A DNA stretch of 52,247 nt from an uncultured Romboutsia sp. (GCA_937880075.1 CALFLM010000046.1:1-52247); one strand, 5' to 3'. Positions 35,666 through 44,704 are shown, counted from the first letter of the stretch. The notes: a model not told the origin generated them from the letters alone. Numbers and translations are program-made.

Positions 35666-35705
35666 GTTACCTTAAATAAGTATTAAAAACTTATTTTAAG
35701 GTAGC
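35666..35705 (-). terminator. Terminator of the Ca2+/H+ exchanger gene
   Basis: On the minus strand, TACCTTAAAATAAGT and ACTTATTTAAGGTA pair with one bulge, followed by TTTTTT, 7 bases after the stop codon. Confidence 0.7.
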
Positions 35706-35711
35706 CTTTTA

Positions 35712-36755
35712 CTATAATATGAAAAATGATGCAGCTATAATTAAATAAACTGCAAGTAATTGAACACCTTCAAGCCAGTTAGATTCTCCATCATGAGAAA
35801 CCCTATTAGCTATAAGTACAGATACAATAAGTGCAATTAACTCAAATGGATTAAATACTATACTCATAGGTGTAAAAAATAAGCTTAAGAATATTAAAAC
35901 TGGTGCAACAAATAAAATTATTTGTAAACTAGAACCTACCGCTATTTCAAGAGCAACATCCATTTTATCTTTTCTAGCCATAACAACTGCAGTGCTATGT
36001 TCTGCGGCATTACCTATTATAGGAATTAATATTATTCCTACAAAAAATTGACTCCAACCTAAGCTTTCAGTTATTGGCTCTATACCATTTACTAAAAACT
36101 CACTTTCTATAGCTATTAAAATAGTAGAAATAACTAATACGAATATAGCCTTTTTTAATGACCACTTAGCACTTCCTTCATGTTCATCATTATTATTGTA
36201 TATATGTTTATGAGTACTAAATGAGAAAAATAAACTAAGTGCATATATAACAATCATTACAACAGCCACGAAAATACTTAATCCTTCATATCTAGTATTG
36301 AGAAGTCTAGGGTCTACTGTATAAGTAAATAAAGCCGGAATACATAATCCTAATACTGCAAATAGTAGCATACTTGAAGAAACTTCAGATACCTTTTGAT
36401 TAAACTTTTGAGTTTTATACTTAAGACCTCCAGCTAGCATACTTGCACCTACAACAAGTAATATATTTCCTATAACTGCACCTGCAATAGATGATTTTAC
36501 AACATCAAATAAACCTTCTTTAAGAGCAAAAAATGATATTATAAGTTCTGTAGCATTTCCAAAAGTACCATTTAAAAATCCACCGATCTTAGGTCCAGAA
36601 TAAAAAGAAATTTCTTCAGTACCCTCACCCATAAGGCCAGCTAGTGGTATTATTGATAAACATGACAGTATAAACATAATACTACTAGAAGCATTTAAAA
36701 ACTTAGCTATAAAACTTATAGGTATGAATATAAGCATGTATCTTAATATCTTCAT
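35712..36755 (-). CDS. Calcium/proton exchanger, CaxA type
   Basis: This encodes 347 residues, ATG after AAGGAGGTTTACT. About eleven membrane helices in two inverted halves carry the paired CaCA-family motifs: GNATELIISFFALKEG (about 66-81) and GNAAEHSTAVVMARKDKMD in the second half. These hold the acidic residues that bind Ca2+. An acidic linker rich in His and Asp (STHKHIYNNNDEHEGS) joins the halves. By family it expels Ca2+ in exchange for H+. It is transcribed alone. A second exchanger of the CaCA superfamily lies at 43028-44020. Confidence 0.9.
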   Translation of the reverse strand: MKILRYMLIFIPISFIAKFLNASSSIMFILSCLSIIPLAGLMGEGTEEISFYSGPKIGGFLNGTFGNATELIISFFALKEGLFDVVKSSIAGAVIGNILLVVGASMLAGGLKYKTQKFNQKVSEVSSSMLLFAVLGLCIPALFTYTVDPRLLNTRYEGLSIFVAVVMIVIYALSLFFSFSTHKHIYNNNDEHEGSAKWSLKKAIFVLVISTILIAIESEFLVNGIEPITESLGWSQFFVGIILIPIIGNAAEHSTAVVMARKDKMDVALEIAVGSSLQIILFVAPVLIFLSLFFTPMSIVFNPFELIALIVSVLIANRVSHDGESNWLEGVQLLAVYLIIAASFFIL

Positions 36756-36867
36756 TATTAAGTAAACCTCCTTGTAAATTTGGATATAGTTATCTTGCCC
36801 TTAATACAAGGAAATTATATTAATTACTTAAATATAGATAAATAAAATAAAATCGTTATATAAAAAT

Positions 36868-36905
36868 AAAAATAGCCATTTTATAAAAAATAAAAATGGC
36901 TATTT
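36868..36905 (-). terminator. Terminator of tpx
   Basis: On the minus strand, AAATAGCCATTTTT pairs with AAAATGGCTATTT and runs into a T-rich stretch. Confidence 0.75.
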
Positions 36906-36964
36906 GTCTACAACCTGAGAGCATATTTATTTTGCTATCAGTAAGTATATTTTTGATAATTATA

Positions 36965-37450
36965 TTATTTTAAAGCATCTAATGCTTTATCATAATTTGG
37001 TTCTTCAGTTATTTCATTTAAGTACTCTACATAAACTATCTTGTTGTTCTCATCTACTACAAATACAGCTCTAGATAAAAGTCCTAACTCGTTTATGTAA
37101 ACACCGTAATTTTTACCAAATTCTCTATCTTTGTAATCAGAAACTGTTTTTACCTTGTCTATACCTGCAGCACCACACCATCTACCTTGTGCAAATGGTA
37201 AATCCATAGATACTGTATATATAGTTACATCTCCTAACTTTGATGCTTCTTGGTTAAAACGTCTTACTTCTGTATCACATACTGGTGTATCTAATGATGG
37301 TACTGTTAAAAATACTCTTTTACCTTTAGTATCACTTAATTTAAATGGGTTTAAATCGTTATCTACAACTGTAAAGTCAGGAGCAGTGTCACCAACTTTC
37401 ACTTGAGTTCCTTCTAATGTTAATGGATTTCCTTGAAATGTTACTTTCAT
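36965..37450 (-). CDS. tpx: Thiol peroxidase
   Basis: This encodes 161 residues, ATG after AGGAGGGCAATAAA. It is an atypical two-Cys peroxiredoxin that reduces hydroperoxides in the cytoplasm with thioredoxin as electron donor. VPSLDTPVCDTEVRRFN holds the peroxidatic Cys58 with Thr55, and GRWCGAAG holds the resolving Cys92, the spacing expected for Tpx. The start VKVGDTAPDF is the usual thioredoxin-fold entry. Length is typical. It lies among redox genes: a CoA-disulfide-reductase/NADH-oxidase-like flavoprotein is 0.75 kb away on the same strand, though with terminators between. Confidence 0.96.
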   Translation of the reverse strand: MKVTFQGNPLTLEGTQVKVGDTAPDFTVVDNDLNPFKLSDTKGKRVFLTVPSLDTPVCDTEVRRFNQEASKLGDVTIYTVSMDLPFAQGRWCGAAGIDKVKTVSDYKDREFGKNYGVYINELGLLSRAVFVVDENNKIVYVEYLNEITEEPNYDKALDALK

Positions 37451-37598
37451 TTTATTGCCCTCCTAATATAAATTTAAAGTCATAATTATTTTGATTTTTT
37501 GTTAATATATTTATACTTAAATTTAAGTTCTAGCAAAATTTACATTTATAATATTATATAAATGTTTATTAATAATATATTTTTATATAGTTTAAATT

Positions 37599-38027
37599 CT
37601 ATTTATTTTTAGATAATATACTTGAATCGTATATTTTTAATTCTTTATTAACTATTACTAAAAACCATACTAAGGATATTCCTAATATAATATGCCCAAG
37701 ACCTGCAATATGGCTAAGACCTGCAAAGTCAGAACCTACAACTTGTAAAATACCTCTAATTGATAATGTTATTATTAAGTATACTAATCCTAAATTATAC
37801 AGTAGTATCCACTTATTAAAACTTTTATTATTAGAAATAGTAAAGTTTTTTTCTAGTAGCAAAACTATTATAAAAAATAAAAATCCTAGAACTAAAATAT
37901 GAGTATGAACTGATTTAAGTACAGTATTTCCAGAAAAGTTATTAAGTTTTGTAAATTCTCTTGAAAATATTCCCATAACTAGTCCAAAAAATAAATAAAA
38001 TGATGAAATTTTAAAATATTTTTGCAT
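37599..38027 (-). CDS. DUF2871-family membrane protein
   Basis: This encodes 142 residues from ATG at 38027, preceded by GGGAGGGGATAAA. The five-codon longer frame starts inside that ribosome-binding site. Four membrane helices are visible. The first, YFKISSFYLFFGLVMGIFSR, and the second with its His pair (SVHTHILVLGFLFFIIVLLL) match my memory of DUF2871. The fourth contains a further His (GLSHIAGLGHIILGISLVWF). Repeated membrane His residues suggest haem or metal binding, as in related oxidase-subunit-like proteins, but no function is known. It is downstream of the flavoprotein gene on the same strand, separated by a terminator. Confidence 0.7.
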   Translation of the reverse strand: MQKYFKISSFYLFFGLVMGIFSREFTKLNNFSGNTVLKSVHTHILVLGFLFFIIVLLLEKNFTISNNKSFNKWILLYNLGLVYLIITLSIRGILQVVGSDFAGLSHIAGLGHIILGISLVWFLVIVNKELKIYDSSILSKNK

Positions 38028-38136
38028 TTTATCCCCTCCCAATAGGTATATAATAGCTTATACCTTATATTTAATTATTTAAACACTAATTATAAATAAA
38101 ATATTTAAAATTTATTGAGATATTAAAGATAAAAAT

Positions 38137-38174
38137 AAAACGACCTATTTAAATGATTTTAAATATGTCGTTTT
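38137..38174 (-). terminator. Terminator of the flavoprotein gene
   Basis: AAAACGAC (38137-38144) pairs with GTCGTTTT (38167-38174), with an inner TATTTAAA/TTTAAATA pairing. Confidence 0.75.
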
Positions 38175-38205
38175 AAGATATAAATGAATTTATACAAAAT
38201 AGTAT

Positions 38206-39534
38206 CTATAGTGCTTTTAAAGCAGCAGCGTTTAATAAACTCCAAGGTTTGTTAAAGTGCGGTTGGAAGAAGAAATCAGTCATAGCTAATTCTTCAACTG
38301 TCATTTCATTTTGTATAACTACAGATAAAGTATTCATATATTGTGTTAAATCCATATTAGATATTATTTGGCCCCCTAGGATTTTTCTAGAGTCTTTATC
38401 AAATACTAACTTAACTTTAGCCTCTTCAAATGTAGGCATAAATTCTGGTCTATAGTTTTCAGTGATTGTTATACTACCTACATTATAATTTGTTGTGTTT
38501 TTAGCAACTTCTTCAGTAAGTCCAGTAGAAGCTATACACTTATCGTATATCTTTATTCCTGAAGTACCTTGAGTTCCCATATATTTAAGTGTTGGCTTTA
38601 TTAGATTTTTACCAACTAAAGTACCCATTCTAACTGCATTAGTAGCAAGAGGCATATATCTAGTGTCTTTTGCAGGATTATATTTAACTACACAACAATC
38701 TCCAGCAGCAAATACATCTTCTTCACTAGTTCTCATATATTCATCTATTATTATTGCGCCATTAGGTAGAGTATTTAATTTTCCTTGAACAAGTTTTGTA
38801 TTAGGCGCAAACCCTATACATAAAACTACTAAATCAGCAGTATATTCACCTTTGTCTGTGATAACTTTTTCTACAGTATCAGTTCCTTCAAATTTTTGAA
38901 CCTTTTGTCCTAGAACTAAATTAACACCTTTATTTTTAAATTCAGCTTCTGCTATATCTGTAAATTCTTTATCTAAATATTTAGCCATAATTCTATTTTC
39001 AGCATCTATAAGTGTAGTGTTTTTACCTTGCATTTTAAAGGCCTCAGCAAGTTCAACACCTATGTATCCTGCACCTATAACAACAACATTTTCAGCATCT
39101 TTACTTTTTTCTATTATATTTAAAGCATGGTTATAGTTTTTGCATAAAACTATGTTATCTAAAGTACCACCTTCAAATTTAGGAACGATAGGCCAAGAAC
39201 CTAAAGTTAAAACTAATTTATCATAATTGTCTTCAAATATTTCATTAGTTAATAAATTTTTTACTGATAATTTTTTATTTTTGAAATCTATATCTAAAAC
39301 TTCATGTTGCATTTTAGTTTGAGCACCTAAAGAGTTTAAATCCTTTGGTGAACTATAAAATAATTTTTCAGTTGTATCTATAACTTTACCTACATTTAAT
39401 GCTATACCACATGATAAAAAAGAAACATTATTATTTTTTTCATAAACGACAACTTCGCTATCAGGAAAGTTCTCTTTTATATTAACGACTGCAGCAGTAC
39501 CAGCATGTGTACATCCAACAACTAGAACTTTCAT
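38206..39534 (-). CDS. NADH oxidase / CoA-disulfide reductase-like flavoprotein
   Basis: This encodes 442 residues, ATG after AGGAGGTATAATAA. The FAD-binding start is MKVLVVGCTHAGTAAV. The redox-active Cys42 in SFLSCGIALNVG marks the single-Cys group of H2O-forming NADH oxidases, NADH peroxidases and CoA-disulfide reductases. The NAD(P)H site is VVVIGAGYIGVELAEAF, FAD contacts follow in EDVFAAGDCCVV, and a C-terminal dimerisation domain occupies about 330-442. Likely role: removal of O2 or disulfide stress and recycling of NADH in an anaerobe. The exact substrate among the three cannot be told from sequence. Tpx lies nearby. Confidence 0.87.
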   Translation of the reverse strand: MKVLVVGCTHAGTAAVVNIKENFPDSEVVVYEKNNNVSFLSCGIALNVGKVIDTTEKLFYSSPKDLNSLGAQTKMQHEVLDIDFKNKKLSVKNLLTNEIFEDNYDKLVLTLGSWPIVPKFEGGTLDNIVLCKNYNHALNIIEKSKDAENVVVIGAGYIGVELAEAFKMQGKNTTLIDAENRIMAKYLDKEFTDIAEAEFKNKGVNLVLGQKVQKFEGTDTVEKVITDKGEYTADLVVLCIGFAPNTKLVQGKLNTLPNGAIIIDEYMRTSEEDVFAAGDCCVVKYNPAKDTRYMPLATNAVRMGTLVGKNLIKPTLKYMGTQGTSGIKIYDKCIASTGLTEEVAKNTTNYNVGSITITENYRPEFMPTFEEAKVKLVFDKDSRKILGGQIISNMDLTQYMNTLSVVIQNEMTVEELAMTDFFFQPHFNKPWSLLNAAALKAL

Positions 39535-39590
39535 TTATTATACCTCCTACGAGTTTGATTATTTTGTATTATATTATATTAATACCTATA

Positions 39591-39628
39591 TTGATAAATT
39601 TAAAACAATAAAGTTATAAATTTATCAA
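39591..39628. repeat. Perfect inverted repeat upstream of the flavoprotein gene
   Basis: TTGATAAATTT (39591-39601) and AAATTTATCAA (39618-39628) are exact complements 16 bases apart, 57 bases before the gene start. They could be an operator or a hairpin; neither is proven. Confidence 0.5.
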
Positions 39629-39740
39629 AAAAATTATTATTACTTAGCTTTGTTGATAATTTAATTGAAGAAGCTAAATATATATGAGATAATAAATAAA
39701 ATTTGAAAAGAGAATTAAAGTAATAGAGAGGATAAATAGT

Positions 39741-40268
39741 ATGATAAATATAAGAGTTGAACAAGAATTAGATTATAAAATAGTCGAAGATATTATAGAA
39801 AATGCATTTTTAAATGCAGAATTTACAGATCATCAAGAGCATAACTTAGTTAGAAAACTTAGAAAGAGTAGCGAGTTTATACCAGAGTTATCTTTAGTTG
39901 GAGAGATTGATAATAAAATAGTTGCTCATATACTTTTTACTAAAATAAATATAGTAAATAAAGAAGAGTCTTTTGAATCATTAGCCTTAGCGCCACTTTC
40001 AGTATTGCCAGATTATCACAACAAAGGTATAGGTAGAGCTCTTATAAATTATGGACTAGAAGTTGCTAAATATTTAGGGTATGAATCTGTAGTTGTTTTA
40101 GGTCATGAAAATTATTATCCTAAGTTTGGATTTAAAAAAGCAAGTGAGTTTGATATAAAACCTCCATTTGAAGTAGATGACGAGGCATTTATGGTATTAG
40201 AACTAAAAGAAAATGGACTAAAGAATGTAAGTGGAATAGTTAAATACTCAAATGCTTTCTTTGAATAA
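39741..40268 (+). CDS. GNAT N-acetyltransferase, YhbS-like
   Basis: This encodes 175 residues, ATG after GAGAGGATAAATAGT. The GNAT fold is evident: the acetyl-CoA loop is in LSVLPDYHNKGIGRALINYG (about 92-111), preceded by LALAPLS. The late segment GHENYYPKFGFKKASEFDIK is characteristic of the YhbS/YhbS-like branch. The beginning IRVEQELDYKIVEDIIENAF and DHQEHNLVRKLRKS also fit. Substrate unknown. It is a single gene, divergent from the flavoprotein, with a strong terminator behind it at 40356-40398. Confidence 0.88.
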   Translation: MINIRVEQELDYKIVEDIIENAFLNAEFTDHQEHNLVRKLRKSSEFIPELSLVGEIDNKIVAHILFTKINIVNKEESFESLALAPLSVLPDYHNKGIGRALINYGLEVAKYLGYESVVVLGHENYYPKFGFKKASEFDIKPPFEVDDEAFMVLELKENGLKNVSGIVKYSNAFFE

Positions 40269-40355
40269 ATAAGTAAAATATTTGGAATAAATATTAAATA
40301 ACTGAAGTTTTGTAGGATATAGATTAAATGGTAAATTTAACTAACTATAAATATA

Positions 40356-40398
40356 AAAAATACTGAATATAATTTTAAAATTATATTCAGTATTTTTT
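40356..40398 (+). terminator. Terminator after the YhbS-like gene
   Basis: AAAAATACTGAATATAA pairs with TTATATTCAGTATTTTT around TTTTAAAA; nearly symmetrical. Confidence 0.85.
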
Positions 40399-40561
40399 AT
40401 ATAAGTTTTTTATATTTTATAAGCATTTTGGACAACTTATAATAGTACTCTGTAAATTTAAAGTATTTTGGAGATATGTCTTTTAGTCAAAGTAAATTTT
40501 TAATAATATAAAAAAATTAAATGTAGACACTAATATTAATAATTTGTTAGGGAGGATGAGG

Positions 40562-41701
40562 ATGAAAGCACTATTATTTAGAATCATTTACTTTTTTATA
40601 TTTTTCGGAACATCTACTATAGCTGGAATGTTGATTCCATTTTTACAATATAAAGGATTTGATCCTATACAAACAGGAAGTTTAATTAGCTTATTTACAT
40701 TAAGTGGTCTAGTGGGTCTTTTTTCCATTGGATATTTTTGTGACAAGCTTAAAACTATAAAAAAAGTATTATTTCCGTCACTTATAATAACGACTATCAC
40801 AGGAGCTATAGCAATTTTATTTAATAAAGGTATAGTATTTTACATAGTATTTTTTTCAATGGGATTGTTTAATGCTATGTTAGGACCACTTTGTGATAGT
40901 TGGATTATGGAAAGTAGTGACGATATAAAAGCCAAATTTGGACAATTAAGAGCTTTTGGTTCTGTAGGATGGGCATTTGGAGTTTTAATAGTAGGTTTTG
41001 TTATTTCAAATTTAGGATATAAATATGTAACTTTTATATATGTAGGAACACTTTTAGTCGGAATATTTTGTGCATTTAGATTAAAGGATGTAGTCAAAAG
41101 TTGTGAAGGTAGTATTAGTTTTAAACCTTTATTAACAAATAAAGAGTATATATATATAGTAATTACACTTTTAATTATATGTATAGGATTTAGAGGCTAT
41201 TTACAATTAGTTCCTTACAAAATAACAAGAATTGGAGGAAATACATCAGACTTAGGTATATATAATTTTATATGTTCAGTAAGTGAAATAGCTATGCTAA
41301 TACTTTGTGGTAAGATAATGCATAAACTAAGCCCAGATAAATTGCTTATATTATCTCCTATAGCAGTATTTATACAAATGTCAGTACTTTATTTTATACC
41401 TAATATTTATGCCATATATTTAAGTGGATTACTTCAAATATTTACATATCCAATTATTCTTATGGTAGGAAGAACTATGATAGATAGAGTATGCCCTGAA
41501 AATTTAAAAACAACTTCTCAACTTATGGGATTTGCCATGTTTAATAGCTTAGGAGTTATTATTGGATCTTTTTTAGTTGGTTTTTTAATAGAATATCTAA
41601 AAATTGATAGAGCTATTCTTATTATGATGGGAGTAGCACTTCTAGGAGTTTTATGCGCAATACTTTATGATAGGAAAACAAAGGATAAAACAATACAATA
41701 A
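40562..41701 (+). CDS. MFS transporter (MFS_1-like / nucleoside-lactose permease type)
   Basis: This encodes 380 residues. ATG at 40562 is 6 bases from AGGGAGG; the earlier ATG at 40556 touches it. Twelve membrane helices are visible, with FLQYKGFDPIQTGSLISLFT near the start. GPLCDSWIMESSDDIKAKFGQLRAFGSVGWAFG in the first half is the most typical part of the MFS_1-like branch that includes lactose permease and nucleoside:H+ symporters. The C-terminal half contains GRTMIDRVCPENLKTTSQLM. No partner genes indicate the substrate, which may be a sugar or nucleoside. Confidence 0.85.
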   Translation: MKALLFRIIYFFIFFGTSTIAGMLIPFLQYKGFDPIQTGSLISLFTLSGLVGLFSIGYFCDKLKTIKKVLFPSLIITTITGAIAILFNKGIVFYIVFFSMGLFNAMLGPLCDSWIMESSDDIKAKFGQLRAFGSVGWAFGVLIVGFVISNLGYKYVTFIYVGTLLVGIFCAFRLKDVVKSCEGSISFKPLLTNKEYIYIVITLLIICIGFRGYLQLVPYKITRIGGNTSDLGIYNFICSVSEIAMLILCGKIMHKLSPDKLLILSPIAVFIQMSVLYFIPNIYAIYLSGLLQIFTYPIILMVGRTMIDRVCPENLKTTSQLMGFAMFNSLGVIIGSFLVGFLIEYLKIDRAILIMMGVALLGVLCAILYDRKTKDKTIQ

Positions 41702-41842
41702 AAATATTTATAGATTATCTTAGAACTTTTATAAAAAGAATATATATAATGAGTTTAAAATATATAAAGTTATACCAAAATAATTATAAATAGTAATTTC
41801 CTTGAACAAATTTACTAATAAAAAGTTTTAGGAGGATATATT

Positions 41843-42115
41843 ATGTTATTTGAAAATGGGAAATTTAAAATAGAATATATAGAAGAATGTATAGATAGTA
41901 ATGCTAATAGAAGTTTTATATTTACTGTAGATATAAAGGATTTTGATACTCCAATATTAAACGTAGTTTATGATTTAGAGGAAGATATTATAGTTAAAAC
42001 CTATATAGATGAACAATTTGAAAATATACCTAAAAGTCATGTTGTATATAAAATGTTTAGCTTAATTGAATATGAAGTGATTGAAATTCTAAGGTTTATG
42101 ATAGATCATATGTAG
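41843..42115 (+). CDS. Small hypothetical protein
   Basis: This encodes 90 residues, ATG 7-8 bases after AGGAGG, a strong start. The protein is acidic (many Asp, Glu), soluble and without signal peptide. Predicted beta strands (GKFKIEYIEECI, SFIFTVDIKDF) precede a hydrophobic helix at the end (SLIEYEVIEILRFMIDHM). I do not recognise a family. No terminator is obvious before the next gene 153 bases on, so a shared transcript is possible. Confidence 0.6.
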   Translation: MLFENGKFKIEYIEECIDSNANRSFIFTVDIKDFDTPILNVVYDLEEDIIVKTYIDEQFENIPKSHVVYKMFSLIEYEVIEILRFMIDHM

Positions 42116-42268
42116 ATTATATTTATTTTATAAATTGAATATACAAATAAGGTAGAAAATAATATTTACTTGCAATAGTATTAATATGTATATTTTTTAA
42201 ATGTAACAATATAAATCAGATGACATAATATATAAAAATAGTATATTTAGTGGGGAGGGGGAATTTAG

Positions 42269-42883
42269 ATGGATTGTTTTAAGATAGAGGAAAATAAAGG
42301 ATTAATTAGATACTTTAACGCTCTACCTTCACAACAAGCAGTTGATATATATGTTGATAATAAACTTTTATATTCAGATATAAAATATAAAGACTTTACA
42401 CCATATGTATATATGGAAAATAGGCCATATAAAATTGATATAAATGAAGCTGGTACAAAAAATATATTAATAAGAACAACATTTATATTACCAGATGAAG
42501 ATTTATTTACATTAGCGATTACAGGAAATGTAGGTCAAGAAGCTTTAATAATTGTAGATGAAGATATAGAACAAAAAACATCAAATACTAAAGCAGTACA
42601 GCGATTTATTAACCTATCACCAGACCTACCAATAGCAGATGTTTTTTATAATGATAAGCCTGTAGTAGACAATATAGACTATAGAGATCAAACACTATAT
42701 GAATATTTAGATCCAGGACAATATACTGTATCAGTAAGAGGTAACTTAACTGGAAAAGATATAGTAACATCAAATATTCAATTTAAACCTAATAGAATAT
42801 ACTCAATATATATAATTGGAAATCCACCTAATATAGAACTTTTACAATCGGTAGATGGAAATACTTATGCATGTCCACAATAG
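42269..42883 (+). CDS. DUF4397-domain protein with two repeats, no signal peptide
   Basis: This encodes 204 residues, ATG after GGGGAGGGGG. Two related halves are visible. The first has GLIRYFNALPSQQAVDIYVD then DIKYKDFTPYVYM; the second has RFINLSPDLPIADVFYNDKP then NIDYRDQTLYEYLDPGQYTV. Both follow the DUF4397 pattern of R-x-x-N-xSP-x-x-x-x-x-D-V followed by Y-x-x-x-x-x-Y and a beta sandwich. DUF4397 proteins are often exported, but this one starts MDCFKIEENKGL with no signal. It may be a cytoplasmic or spore-layer protein; the latter is a guess. A terminator follows at 42895. Confidence 0.75.
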   Translation: MDCFKIEENKGLIRYFNALPSQQAVDIYVDNKLLYSDIKYKDFTPYVYMENRPYKIDINEAGTKNILIRTTFILPDEDLFTLAITGNVGQEALIIVDEDIEQKTSNTKAVQRFINLSPDLPIADVFYNDKPVVDNIDYRDQTLYEYLDPGQYTVSVRGNLTGKDIVTSNIQFKPNRIYSIYIIGNPPNIELLQSVDGNTYACPQ

Positions 42884-42894
42884 ATATATAAAAA

Positions 42895-42935
42895 AAATAA
42901 AGCTGTATTAACTTGTATACAGCTTTATTTTTTTT
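42895..42935. terminator. Bidirectional terminator
   Basis: AAATAAAGCTGTAT (42895-42908) pairs with ATACAGCTTTATTT (42917-42930), followed by T on the plus strand. It lies between convergent genes ending at 42883 and 43028. Confidence 0.88.
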
Positions 42936-43027
42936 ACGAACGAGTAATCATATGATAAAAAGTTATGTGAATAAAAGTAATATTAGTAGTTGTATAATCA
43001 TAAAAAATATTTTTTGAAAATTAAAAC

Positions 43028-44020
43028 TTAAGCTGTAAGTACTAAATATACCATGTATCCAAAGTATAGTAGTGATAAAGTTATGCTTTCAAATTTACTA
43101 ACATCATTTTTTCTATACGAATAGAAATAAACTAATGCCGTAGATAAAATCATTATAACACCATCTATTATTAATTTAGGATCTACTGTCATTGGAGAAA
43201 TTAAAGCTGAAGCACCAATAACAAATAGTATGTTAAATATATTAGAACCTATTACGTTACCTAATGCTAAATCACTCTCACCTTTAGTAGCAGCTATAAC
43301 TGATGTTACAAACTCTGGAAGAGAAGTACCTATAGAAACTACTGTAAGACCTATTAATTGATCACTAACACCGAAACTACTAGCAATATTTGATGCTGAA
43401 TCTACAACTAAGTTTCCACCAAATATTATTGATGTTATACCTATTATTGAGATTAATATAGATTTAATCATAGTGTTGCTTTTTTCTATAGTTTTAACAT
43501 TACTCATATCAATATCAATAGAAGTTTCTTGATCACATAAACTTTCTTTTCTATTTTTCATAGCAGAGTCTATTAAGTAATACAAAAATACTGCAAATAA
43601 AGTTAATAAAATTATACCATCCATACGACTTATAGTATTAATAGATGAATTAAACAGTAAAGAGTCTAAAGACAATATAACTAAAACTATAGATGTTAAA
43701 AGAACAAATGGAAACTCTCTAGATAATATTGATTTCTCAACTAATAAAGGTTTTATAATACCAGATGCACCTATAACCATTAATAAATTAAATATATTAG
43801 AACCTATAACATTACCTATTGCCATACCATTTTGACCATTTATAGAAGCTGTAATACTTACAGCTGCTTCTGGAGCACTTGTTCCAAATGCAACTATTGT
43901 AAGCCCTATAATAAGTGATGGGATTCTTAGTTTTTTTGCTATGCTTGAAGAGCCATCAACAAAGTAATCTGCGCCTTTAACAAGTAAAATAAAACCAATT
44001 AATAATAAAATATAATTCAA
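43028..44020 (-). CDS. Calcium/sodium antiporter, YrbG family, under a yybP-ykoY riboswitch
   Basis: This encodes 330 residues from a TTG start 7 bases after GGAGGT; the ATG seen inside the leader is out of frame. Ten membrane helices in two halves carry the paired alpha-repeats of the Na+/Ca2+ exchanger family: GTSAPEAAVSITASINGQNG then GNVIGSNIFNLLMVIGASG, and GTSLPEFVTSVIAATKGESD then GNVIGSNIFNILFVIGASA. The acidic linker lies around residue 150-175. By family it exports Ca2+. The upstream riboswitch senses Mn2+ in known cases, so this protein may instead relieve Mn2+ excess. Confidence 0.88.
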   Translation of the reverse strand: MNYILLLIGFILLVKGADYFVDGSSSIAKKLRIPSLIIGLTIVAFGTSAPEAAVSITASINGQNGMAIGNVIGSNIFNLLMVIGASGIIKPLLVEKSILSREFPFVLLTSIVLVILSLDSLLFNSSINTISRMDGIILLTLFAVFLYYLIDSAMKNRKESLCDQETSIDIDMSNVKTIEKSNTMIKSILISIIGITSIIFGGNLVVDSASNIASSFGVSDQLIGLTVVSIGTSLPEFVTSVIAATKGESDLALGNVIGSNIFNILFVIGASALISPMTVDPKLIIDGVIMILSTALVYFYSYRKNDVSKFESITLSLLYFGYMVYLVLTA

Positions 44021-44049
44021 AATTCATACCTCCAATATTATTTTATAAT

Positions 44050-44106
44050 TAAAAAAGACCTCCAAAAATAGAAAGATATAAAATATCTAACTATTTTGAA
44101 GGTCTT
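44050..44106 (-). terminator. Riboswitch-controlled terminator
   Basis: In the transcript, AAGACCTTCAAAATAG (44106-44091) pairs with CTATTTTTGGAGGTCTT (about 44066-44050, one bulge), followed by TTTTT. Its 5-prime arm includes the CCTTC needed for P1 of the aptamer (44098-44102), so aptamer and terminator exclude each other. Confidence 0.8.
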
Positions 44107-44197
44107 GCTATCAAGTACAAAACTTGTTAATCAACCGAGTGTTTTAGACACTGAATTGACGACTGATTAACACTAAAAGTGTAAGCTACTCCCCTTC
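44098..44197 (-). ncRNA. yybP-ykoY (Mn2+) riboswitch aptamer
   Basis: On the minus strand the leader reads GAAGGGGAGTAGCTTACAC, then a hairpin, then a second hairpin, then GCAAGACCTTC. GAAGG (44197-44193) pairs with CCTTC (44102-44098) as P1. GGGGAGTAGC and GCAAGACC are the conserved sequences of this class as I remember it. The arrangement predicts that ligand stabilises P1, prevents the terminator and turns the gene on. The class is known to bind Mn2+ and to precede Mn2+ or cation exporters. Confidence 0.78.
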
Positions 44198-44704
44198 AGG
44201 GATTTAATTAATTATATAATCATTATATGATTTATAATAGAAAAATACAACAAAAACTTGAATTTAAAAATAATTTATTTTTAGATAAATATTGAAATAT
44301 TTTTGTAAATAAATCTTTTAACATATCTTGTTATTTAAATATCATATCCTGTTATAAGTTTTTTAAAGTTTCATCTTTGTTTAACATAAAAAGTTTGTAC
44401 ATTCCTTTGGATGATCTAATTTAATTATCATACTTACTGGAAGAATACACACTTTATTTTACATACTCAAAGCACCTTATATTGATACTTTTTAATTAAC
44501 ATAATTATTAATACTACAAATTACTTATATCAAAATAAACTATTCTTTTTAACATTTCACTAAAGCTAAACTTAGTAACTAGTTAAAATTCAAATATAAA
44601 TAATTTTTTAATAGGAGTATGTAACTTATATTAAATTATAACTGCTAATTCAAGTGAATGGTTGTATTTATCAGTTTCTACACTAACTATAGTTACTAAC
44701 TTTA
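44198..44704. other. Gene-free gap with operator-like repeats
   Basis: No coding frame or RNA is recognised beyond the riboswitch. CATATCTTGTTAT (44322-44334) and CATATCCTGTTAT (44343-44355) are direct repeats 21 bases apart. The first lies in a TAACA-5-TGTTA palindrome (44319-44333). TATAAT on the minus strand near 44211-44216 could be the -10 box of the antiporter promoter, but I see no good -35. Confidence 0.35.
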
